From positions 2,366,005-2,430,004 of the forward strand of contig CACRXP010000014.1 of the NCBI GenBank assembly GCA_902702965.1: a stretch of 64,000 nucleotides of DNA, in the 5' to 3' direction. A model generated the notes under the pieces. It saw only the letters and a list, made by a program, of their open reading frames with translations, did no database searches and was not told the DNA's origin. This document shows positions 55,780 through 64,000 of the stretch, piece after piece. Each line of letters begins with the position of its first letter. Within the stretch, counting starts at the first letter, position 1. Made by a program: the position numbers and the translations under genes. This DNA is from Spirometra erinaceieuropaei (Eukaryota > Platyhelminthes > Cestoda > Diphyllobothriidea > Diphyllobothriidae).

Positions 55780-56765
55780 CGGTAGGTAGGCTAGCTCATG
55801 AAATGTCAACTGAAATTCCGAAGTGCGTTTTCGTTTCGAAAATATGAATTATTTAGGGTTGTAAAACTAGTCAACCTGCAACATAATTCTATAATATTTC
55901 AGTTACCTCCGGATGCCGGCTTTCGAAAGAACTACCTACCAGCTGCATACAAAAAGTACACTCTAAAAAATGACTAACTATGTTGCATACATTTTTCTCT
56001 TTGATTTTCGATGCCCTTAAAAATGCAATTATATTTCATGGAAAATACATAAAGATATTAATTCTCTTGCTCATTCGGTAGAAAATTATGTTTTTTTCGA
56101 ATTTGATACTTGAAGGAAGGATATAATTCGGTTTTAAAAAAGTTTTTAATCGTGAGATTTTTAATGCTGTGAAATGGCCGTTCATAAAACGTCGTGGCTC
56201 TGCATTTACCAATGTGGCTTGAAAAGCTACCAATGGCTAAAATCCACCGTTACATTTTATGAACCCCATATGGTCTCCTCTTAATATCGTAGAGAAATGT
56301 GGTTTTCCGTACGCGAAAAAGGCATGGCTTGTATTTTGGAAACCCTGAATGCACGTGTGACGGCAGAGCGGGTTCAAAATGATTCGGGATTTGGAAAAGT
56401 TTTTGAAAACCGAATAATACTCTCCTTTTGAGTATAAAATTGGAAGAAGACGCAAATTTCTACCGAATGAGCGGAAGAATTAATATTTTTATGCATGCTT
56501 TCCATGAAATATAATTGAATGTTTAAGGGCATCAAAAATTAATGAGCAGAATGCATGCTACTTACATAGTTAGTTTTTACAGAGTATGGTTTTTACATGC
56601 AGCCGGAAGAAAGTTCTTTAGAAAGCCGGCATCCTGAGGTAACTGAATTATTATATAATTTTACTGTAAACTGATTAGTTGTACAACCATACTTAATCAA
56701 CCTTTTCGAAACGAAAACTTATTTCCGAATTTCGGTTGACATTTAATGAGTTAGCCCACATACTG
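55780..56765. mobile_element. Foldback DNA transposon, family B, copy 4
   Basis: It is bounded by TA|CGGTAGGTAGGCTAGCTC and ...GAGTTAGCCCACATACTG|TA. Arms are about 370 bp. The centre carries the family's GGATTTTAGCC/TTTACCAATGTGGCTTG region. No transposase is present. Confidence 0.85.
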
Positions 56766-56767
56766 TA

Positions 56768-58129
56768 CATCGAGATGAATCCAAAAAGAGGCGCAGATGG
56801 ATATTGAGTTGCGATGTATGACGGGATGAAAAGTGCATGGCAAAAGAAACGCCGTTTGAGAAGAAGCCGAGAATTCCCTCTCCAGAGCAGACTGTGTATA
56901 TGTCCGAACTTGCGGAGCCGCACATGCATCGAGTATTAGAGAACAGGTAGGAATCGCATTTAAGTGGGCGGTTCCCGTCGAGTCCCATCGCGTGCCGTTT
57001 GGAATGGCGTGTTTCGTTTAATTACCCAAACAGTGCTCAGCAGACAGCCAAACAGGTGGAGGTGGAGGAAGCGACCAAACAAGTGGCAGAGGAATTTCTG
57101 TTTGTTTTTCTACACAGACACTCCAAGACAGATATGTGAACAGTGCAGTAAAATAAAACTGACAAAATATGAGAAAAAGTGTGATTCGCAGCGCAAGGAA
57201 ACGTGGCCTCATTTTGCTTAAACTCAACCCATGTCATGTTGTGGCCCTTTGGTTTAGACATGTCGCCTGATTATGTCTGCGACGGGCACAACAGTTCGCC
57301 AGACCAAAGACGGTCCGCCAACCATCCAAGCGACGGAGAAGTCGGCGAGTCATCCAGTTGGACAGGAACCCAACAAGTCAAGTGGCCATCTCCATCCAGC
57401 AGGACGACGGACCCCGTAGGTTAATCACCGTTAACGACATCGCACCAGTCAGACAACGACAACCAATCAAGGCAGCGAAAGGAGGGAGGAGTCAGTTATG
57501 GTCCGACTCAGCTACTCGGAAAACCATCTGACATTATGTTCGAGCTTGCAGTGCGGTGCAGACTTTGATTATGTATGCCAGTTAGAGCTTCCAGTAAATT
57601 AATATACTCGTGCCAGAGACGGTCCTGCCACTTCACAGCTTAGAGGCTTCCAGGTGCATGGTACCTGTTAAAAAAATAAAGAGCTACGGCGAGTATGTAA
57701 TGACGGCGCCTTCCATTCTGGGGGAAAACTATCAGCAAAAACTGGGAAAAGTAGGGAATGCGCCAGGATTCACGAAAATGTGGGCTAAATATTTCATCAT
57801 GTTTTAAATTGGAGAAGGTTATTAAGATTGGCTAGCACAGCTTGTCAACATTAACTAAATACAGTTAAACGCTACTGTCTGCAATATGGCATGTTGATAT
57901 TTAAACAAATGTCTTTGCCACCACCCAGATCAACCTCATTCGGTTAAAACATCCACTTAGGAAATGGGCATTTTTTAACCGATTTCGACATCTGTGTACA
58001 TTCAATCAAATTTTATTGCAGAAACGCACGGGAATCTTATTTTTCAATACATTTTGTTATAAACTGCGGCCCACTCTAGTGATACGCAAATGTTTCGGGA
58101 TATTCAAGTTGTCCTTTGAATAACCCAAG
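56768..58129. other. No recognised gene
   Basis: Frames at 56,964-57,424 on both strands have no motif. Nothing is supported. Confidence 0.4.
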
Positions 58130-58840
58130 GGTTGCGTGCTTATGCTGCCATCTATGTGCATATTTATGAGAGTAAAGAGGCGAAACCACCTGCCGCAGGT
58201 AGCCATGCATACCCTGAACACCGGACACATCTTCGCTTGGGGTAGACTCCCACTGACGGTATCTGCCCATTCAAGAAAGACCGAGAGTTCATCAAAGCCA
58301 CACATGCAGGTGAATCATACCCCGACTGGCATATCGAGTTGGATGACGCGCAAAAAAATCTTGAGGAGCAAGGAAGGTGATGAGAACCAATCGAAATCTG
58401 GTGACACACACCCCAGCCGCATAGTGGTGTAAGAGCAAAAATATTATTGTTTCCTAAGCTCACGTAAAGTGCTAACTGCTTTTGACACATTTGTTCTGCA
58501 CCCAATGACGACCTTTGGAACCGGGGTCGAAAATTAACACAATAAAGCTGTTTGCCCCAAAGGGCGCATGTGACTTCAATTTATATTGCATGGAACGTCA
58601 GACACCGAGTTCTCAAGAACAAACGGAAACGAACGCAATCAATGTTGACGGGATAAAAATATACGCGCATTGACGCAGACCTCGGTCAAACGCAGCATCA
58701 TTTGTTAGGCACAGTTAAAGAGTTAGGTGTTTTTGTACATGATCCATTAGTCTAAAGAAAAGCTGAGGAACCAGTCACGAAAACTTATGCAATAGAAGTT
58801 ATTTGGTTTCCATAGAATTTCACTCTTCTTAGATTTAAAG
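58130..58840 (+). pseudogene. PLE copy 1 of a tandem pair: GIY-YIG tail and 3' UTR
   Basis: The plus strand has RRNHLPQVAMHTLNTGHIFA and a degraded RTVGV-like tail, matching RRDRLSQVAMHSLCTGCKFA in copy 2. The following DNA (AGAACAAACGGAAACGAACG, TGACGCAGACCTCGGTCAA) parallels the 3' UTR of copy 2 at 59,950-60,150. The 5' part is missing. Confidence 0.65.
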
Positions 58841-58849
58841 AGACACTGC

Positions 58850-60180
58850 ACCGAAAAACCTCCTCGGGTCTATACCATCGACACGCCAATTGACACTTCG
58901 GTCCGACCACTGGATCTTTGTTTAAATGCTATTTCCATCGTCAGCAATGTTGTCAGCAAATGCGAGGCGCTCCTATGGGTTAGCCCGTATCCAGCTTTTT
59001 TTGGTGGAGGCCATAAAACAGCGACTAACATCTATGGCTCTTCCTACAGTTAACCCGAAAATCTGATTCCGCTATGTAAATGGCACATCCGTCATTGTTA
59101 AGAAAAACCAGCTAAGCCTGCTCCATACGAATCTTAGGTCTACATTTCCAGGAATCACGTTTACTCTCAGAATGGCATTTGGTGGAAAATCCCTATTTCT
59201 GGATGTACTTATACGTTGAAAAACCGACGAATCACTTCACGCCCCGGTTTATCATAGAGAAACATATTTAGGGGTCATCCTAGATTTTGAAAGTAGCCAT
59301 CCCATCTCTCAAAAAAGAAGTTCTGTCCACAGCCTGCTAGATCGAGGCAAAACACGCTGCTCTGATGAAGGGAGTTACCAAGCGAAATGAAATAACTCTT
59401 CAAATTATTTTCCCACAAGGGGTACCCGCGTGACTTTATGCGTCAGTACAGGAAGCAGCATGAGTTTAAACAGAAAGGCATTTCAAACATTACGGCCACC
59501 TAGAGACCAGAAACCTTTACTTGACGAACTCTCCCGTACATGAAAAACAAATCTGAGCTCGTCCAAAGATAGCTGAAAAAGCATCAGATACAAATACTAC
59601 ACCAACCTACAACTCCTTTGCGCGCACAGTTTTGGCTAAGGATAGAGTTGGGTAGCTTTATGAAAAAGGTGTTGCCTACAAGATTTTATATGCCAATTGT
59701 GATACCGTCTATTGTGGCCAGACCGGGAAATCCGTCTCAACCCATATACACGAACGACAATCGACGGCGGAGAGACGTGACCGTCTGTCCCAGGTGGCCA
59801 TGCACTCACTGTGTACTGGGTGCAAATTTGCATGAGAGAACACTCGCATCGTAGGCGCCTGTTCAATAAGAAATGACCGTGAATTCCTTGAAGCAAAGCA
59901 CTCAGGTGGGCATGTATGAATCGGCATCTCAAGTTAGATGCCGTGTACAAACTTCCCAAGGACAAATGGAAACAAACGCGGCCAGGGGTTGGAGAAATAC
60001 AATCGGTACGAACTGACGCAGGCTCCGGCCAACTACAGAATCACCTTTAAGACACGGTTACATAGCCGTTTATACGAATGTCCCATAATTATGACGACAA
60101 GCTGCGGAAACAGTTTCGAAAACTTATGCAACAAGGGTTATTTCGCTCCCAAAGGACCTCACCTGATTCTAACTAGATAG
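58850..60180 (+). pseudogene. PLE copy 2 of the tandem pair: RT, GIY-YIG, 3' UTR
   Basis: Frames in order: QQMRGAPMG.PVSSF (RT palm motif), LPTVNPKI, YVNGTSVIVKKNQLSLLHTN (YVDD box altered to YVNG), STFPGITFTL, LFLDVLIR and SSHPISQKRSSVHSLL (thumb). Then, at 59,640-59,900, YKILYANCDTVYCGQTGKSV, STHIHERQ and RIVGACSIRNDREFLE (GIY-YIG). There are several stops and frameshifts. The catalytic change and stops make it inactive. Confidence 0.82.
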
Positions 60181-60184
60181 GCAG

Positions 60185-60345
60185 GTATCTATGCAGAGAA
60201 GGACTGCCGACAAAGGCAAGGGGCACTGGGATGGGCACTTCTAGTTCATTAGCCGTCATCAGACAGTCATATCTAACCCCAGGCTTGCGACCCCCTAGGT
60301 TCGAACCCCCACAAGTGAGGCCCCAGAACCTACTTGAAAACTTCA
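60185..60345 (-). mobile_element. SINE1, diverged copy
   Basis: The minus strand has CTAGGGGGTCGCAAGCCTGG, TGACGGCTAATGAACTAGAA and GGCACTGGG-type body blocks. The tRNA head is poorly preserved. Confidence 0.55.
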
Positions 60346-60469
60346 CATGACTCACTCCGGAGAGTACAAGAGAGGCCTAGGGCGTACTGACGAGCAGGAC
60401 TAACCGTGAAACGGCTGTCGGGGCCTGGCATCTTAACACCCAAACGAGCTTTCCATGTAGTATATGTCT

Positions 60470-60750
60470 AGGATTGTGAGATGCTTACCGAGCAGGTAAC
60501 GGAACATTTTCCTCCCGTTGTGCCTTGGGGCTCGATCTAGAGCCCTTGCAGGCAGTCGCATGGCGAGTAGTAGCATACGCTGATAATAGGATACCGACAA
60601 AGACGTGGGAGACCGGAATAACCGCTTCTGTCTTATAAGCCGTAGTGAGCCATCCATACCCAACCACGGGTGTGGATAACCTGAGATTCGAGTCCGGGAT
60701 CTTTGGTCATTGAGTTAATTGTTCGGCCACTGAGCCATGCGACTGCCTGA
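60470..60750 (-). mobile_element. SINE1, second adjacent copy
   Basis: The minus strand has GTGGCCGAACAATTAACTCA (head), GGTTGGGTATGGATGGCTCA, TCTTTGTCGGTATCCTATTA and GGGCTCTAGATCGAGCCCC, with its 3' end near 60,475. A small plus-strand scrap (GGGTTGGGCATGACTGGCTG) follows at 60,925-60,965. Confidence 0.6.
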
Positions 60751-61059
60751 AAGGGATCTAGTTTGAACCCCAAGACACAACGGACCGAGCAAGCCCCTTA
60801 ACTTGCTCGGCGGATGCCACTTTATAATAGTTACTATTCCCCATCACAACAGACAAAACAGTACGCGCTTTGCTTAATGGCAGCGTTTTAAACTCAATGA
60901 TCAAATATTCCGCGGCCGAATTTCGGGTGATCCATACCTCGGGTTGGGCATGACTGGCTGATTCTTTTCTAGGGGATCGAGCAAGGAGAAGCCAAAGTTC
61001 TGGCTCTCGACCGTCTATTGAAAGAAAGTTTTAAAGGAGGCATTAAGCATCCTGAAACT

Positions 61060-61354
61060 TTTCGAGATTAATGTGGCTCATAAACCAGCATCAACAATCA
61101 GACAGCAGATCGTGAGGCTCACAGACCAGCTGCCGGTGACAGAATAATCAGTGATGGTCTACAGTATGTCATGCCAGAACTGTGGTGTACAGTATGTTGT
61201 TGAAACGGGCAAACGCCCTGGCACAAGACTGCATGAACACCAGCTTGCAGTCAAAGGCAAGGATAAACCGCCTGTGGTTTATGACCACATACGACAGTGG
61301 AACCACTGTTTCGCCTTTGAGGAAACAAGAGTGACGGTCGCTCCAATGACATGA
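61060..61354 (+). pseudogene. PLE GIY-YIG endonuclease remnant
   Basis: It reads AHKPASTIRQQIVRLTDQLP (linker), a stop, then MVYSMSCQNCGVQYVVETGK, RPGTRLHEHQLAVKG and FAFEETRVTVAP. Y...C..C...YV.ETGK...TR..EH..AV is the PLE version of the GIY-YIG core. The second half of the domain is lost after a stop. Confidence 0.75.
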
Positions 61355-61843
61355 TGGCCAGACTGCTGCCAGGAGTTTGGTCTATGTCCGTTACACTTAA
61401 CCGAGCCATAGACCTGAATCCCGCCTACCAGCCGCTCCACACAGGCCTCTAGTCAGTTCAGACAGAGCCAACAGGACGGATGAAAAATGTCACGAGGGGT
61501 CGATAGTCGACGCTCGCGTAATAAAGCGGAGACGCCGACCGGAAGTCACGTGACCGGCATGGAACACTGTCACCGACGTACCCGAGAGGCCGAAAGCACC
61601 ACAACTGAGCGAGAGCGATCGACACGAGGAGGAGGAGGAGGCCAACAAGCCCACTGACGTATTGGCAACAACGAAAATCGCAAAGGCAACGCAAGCCACG
61701 AAAGTCCGCCAAGAGTCGAAACCAGAGAGGCTAAAGCCAGCCAAAACAGGCCGGCCAACGTATGTGCGTCGAGCACGGTTATGCTAAGAGGCAGGCAGCA
61801 AGGCAGAACAAATTAGGGCCAGCAGGATAGTCAGCGGGTAAAT

Positions 61844-61877
61844 CTGATGATGAAAACAATGATGTTTTCGAAACGTC
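61844..61877 (+). ncRNA. Hammerhead ribozyme core (PLE)
   Basis: CTGATGA (61,844-50) is followed by U, a perfect 6-bp stem II (GAAAAC 61,852-57, loop AATGAT, GTTTTC 61,864-69), then GAAA (61,870-73) and CGTC, with cleavage predicted after C61,877. Stem III is again the ACGT palindrome. Stem I pairing (AAAT with ACTAT) is weak, and its extent is uncertain. Confidence 0.72.
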
Positions 61878-61951
61878 ACTATGAGTACTACTTGGTCCAG
61901 TAAATCACCCTTTCTGCTGCGTTTTCTTCGGGGGATAGTAAACACGATATA

Positions 61952-63025
61952 CAGTAGGTGGGCTAACTCACGAAATGTCAACCGAAATTCGGAAATCGTT
62001 TTCGACTCAAAAACTATTATTTGAAAAGAATTGTAAATTACCCGTCATGCAACATAAGTTTATAATATTCTAGTTGCCTCAGGATGCCGGCTTTCTAACG
62101 AACTTCTTTCCGGCTGAATGCAAAGATTACACCCCGTGAAAAATGACCGCGCAAATAGAATGCATTTTTCGCATTGATTTTTGATGTTCTTAAGCATTAA
62201 ATTGTATTTCACGGAAAACATGCATAAAAATATTTATTCTCCTACTCATTCGTTAGAAAATTACGTCTTAATCCAATTTTATCCTCGAAGGAAGGGTATG
62301 ATTTGGTTTTCAAAAACGTTGCCAATTATCGAATAACTTTGAACCCGACCTGCCGTTGCACTTGCATTCAGAGCTTCCAAACTACAAGTCGTATATTTTC
62401 CGCGTACGAAAACCATACATTTCTTTACAGTATCAAGAGGAGATCATATGGGGTTCATAAAATTTAGCAGTTGATTTCTGCCAGCTCGTAAACTTTACAT
62501 GCCACATTGGTAAATGCAGAGACACGACGTTTTATGAACGACCATTTCAAGGTATTAAAAATCTCACAATTGCTGATAGAAGCGAACAGGCGAGTCCCAG
62601 GTAGCAGTTCAGAAGATGAAGATGCGATCACTGGGACTGATCGCATCTTCATCTTATGAATCTCACAATTAAAAACTTATACCCTTCCTTCGAGCATAAA
62701 ATTAAAAGAAGACGTAATGTTTTGCTGAATGAGCAAAAGAATGAATATTTTTATGCCTGTTTTCCGTGAAACATAATTGAATTCTTGAGGACATCGAAAA
62801 TCAATGAGAAAAATGCATGCCACTTATGTAGTCATTTTTTTCAGCGTGGTTTTTGCCTGCGTCCGGAAAGATGTTCGCTCAAAATCCAGCATCCCGAGGT
62901 AGTTGAATTAGTATGGAATTATGTTGCAAGATGATTAATTTAAAAACCTTACTTAGGTAATTATTTCGAAACGAAAACGCATTTCAGAACTTCGATCATC
63001 ATTTAATGAGTTAGCCCACATACTG
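61952..63025. mobile_element. Foldback DNA transposon, family B, copy 5
   Basis: It is bounded by TA|CAGTAGGTGGGCTAACTC and ...TAGCCCACATACTG|TA. Removing the nested 87-bp insertion and its 12-bp duplication gives about 975 bp, as in other copies. Confidence 0.85.
62572..62658 (-). mobile_element. Miniature PLE 3'-end insertion (87 bp) with 12-bp TSD
   Basis: Perfect AATCTCACAATT repeats flank it (62,560-62,571 and 62,659-62,670). Minus-strand text GTCCCAGTGATCGCATCTTC...GAACTGCTACCTGGGACTCG matches the right end of the PLE at 53.75-53.8 kb (GTCCCAGCGATCGTG...GACTGCTTCCTGGGACTCG). The other side is a 21-nt inverted copy (TGATCGCATCTTCATCTT), forming a hairpin. Confidence 0.85.
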
Positions 63026-63027
63026 TA

Positions 63028-64000
63028 TATGTATGTATAGTAATATTCCTCGAGTTCAAAAGATATTCTACAGCGAAATTCGTAGCCATATGAATTTGTT
63101 TCAAAGAAAAGTAGAGGTTGTTGTTGTTGAGAGGCCCTAAGTGGTGGAGATTCGGATTGGGTTTCCAAATCCACGAGCACTACCGAATGCCTTGAAAACT
63201 GGTGCACTTCACCCATTCAGGCACCCTCAGAAAAATAGCATGTTCGATTTACAGACACCCTGTGCGTACAGCCAAGGCAAAAGTGACGTAAATTCGTCAA
63301 GTTGAGACAGACAACCCACATAGACAGACGCAACAAAAACATCTGCGGAAAAAACAACCTGCAGACACTCGGGGTAATTGATCGATGACGCACGGCGAGG
63401 GTGACAGAGTTGAGGTAATGGAAGGCCGAAATACGTCAGCAATTTTCCAGACTTGAGAGAGAGAGACGGGGTTTTAATGAAGACTAATATTTTTGTTTTC
63501 GATTCCGCGAACCCTGTCCTAAAGACGCCAAAGGTTATGTTTAGCGACGGACTCTCTCTCTCTCTCTATCCTTGCCACGATGACGTTTGCGGATTTACTG
63601 CACATCTGACATTTGGCGTGTTTGCTAAAGTACTAAACAAATTCCGCCCGTCCAGTTCAGTGCATCGGCTCCCTTTGAAGTACCTCCGGCAGTACTGACT
63701 GACGCTTTTCATAAATGCCGTGTTTCGTGGCCATGACCAATGCGAGGGATTAGTACCAAAGTGAGTGAACCGAACGCTGTCTGAAGAGGCGTCAGTAGTA
63801 CGCTAGAGGAATGCAATGATTGCCTTAAAAAGTTCCCTTACTCAGTAAGACAAAGTGCGAGCCGAAGCAATTCGAAGTGATTCAAGTCAAAAAGCTGTTT
63901 CCATGGAGGGAGTCTCTTAGCAATTAAAACACCTAACCCCAACTGTGAGGGAAAGATGACTAGATATAAGTCCTTAGACGTATTCATTCTGGGTGGCTTT
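63028..64000. other. No recognised gene; short (CT)n/(GA)n runs
   Basis: (AG)n lies at 63,456-63,467 and (CT)n at 63,552-63,567. No coding or mobile feature is supported to the window end. Confidence 0.4.

Larger units (their letters stand above)
61010..61900 (+). mobile_element. PLE 3' end: GIY-YIG remnant, 3' UTR and hammerhead
   Basis: It covers the end of a PLE ORF, an untranslated stretch with a GAGGAGGAGGAGG tract (61,627-61,640) and a hammerhead motif at 61,844-61,877. It is followed after about 75 bp by foldback element B5. No target duplication was found. Confidence 0.7.

Noticed and set aside
59361..59390. Hammerhead core (CTGATGA followed by GAAA)
   Set aside because: The sequence is the PLE RT thumb coding region, with no stem II pairing and no cleavage triplet in place.

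Overview
No intact cellular gene is visible in this window. There is no rRNA, CRISPR array, bacterial operon or ribosome-binding-site architecture. The sequence looks like intergenic DNA of an animal nuclear genome. It holds 5'-truncated non-LTR retrotransposons, Penelope-like elements (PLEs), tRNA-derived SINEs, Merlin-type and TA-flanked inverted-repeat DNA transposons, microsatellites and degenerate TTAGGG/CCCTAA arrays. A flatworm, perhaps a tapeworm, would fit this mixture. That is an inference from repeat composition and not a recognised match.

Layout. 0.4-5 kb: unclassified repeats D, F and G, a class-II-tRNA-like SINE (SINE2) and inverted copies of a tRNA-Arg-like SINE (SINE1). 5.7-9.7 kb: repeat H, a CCCTAA-like array, a decayed PLE and an ATG microsatellite. 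10.5-15.6 kb: a foldback DNA transposon, three SINE2 copies (two head to head), a Merlin-type MITE, the 3' end of a non-LTR element and repeat D. 18-21.9 kb: a second foldback element, repeats D and G, and a nested locus (repeat F holding a Merlin-type MITE holding a SINE1). 25-31 kb: a MITE with an 8-bp target duplication, foldback elements and a 0.58-kb palindrome-bearing insertion. 32-36 kb: a PLE with an inverted end and a non-LTR 3' end. 37-41.4 kb: a Merlin element nested in a foldback element, then a 2-kb palindrome. 43-49.5 kb: more foldback elements and the best non-LTR copy (endonuclease plus reverse transcriptase, interrupted by SINE1). 50-54.8 kb: repeat D and two PLE insertions with exact target duplications, one inside a CCCTAA-like array. 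55.8-63 kb: foldback elements, a tandem PLE pair, SINE1 copies and a further PLE 3' end with a hammerhead-like motif.

The most interesting system is the PLE set. Two copies carry sequences that fold on paper as type-I hammerhead ribozymes with a palindromic ACGT stem III. Three insertions have the same snap-back architecture: an inverted copy of the 3' end that lacks the terminal 27-40 nt, all bounded by perfect 9- or 12-bp target duplications. The second strong story is Merlin-like. An 8-bp-duplicating MITE family is documented by an occupied site and its matching empty site in this same window, plus a larger relative with a transposase remnant.

All coordinates and alignments were made by eye. 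Boundaries stated to the base are those where duplications or termini could be read directly; others are approximate.
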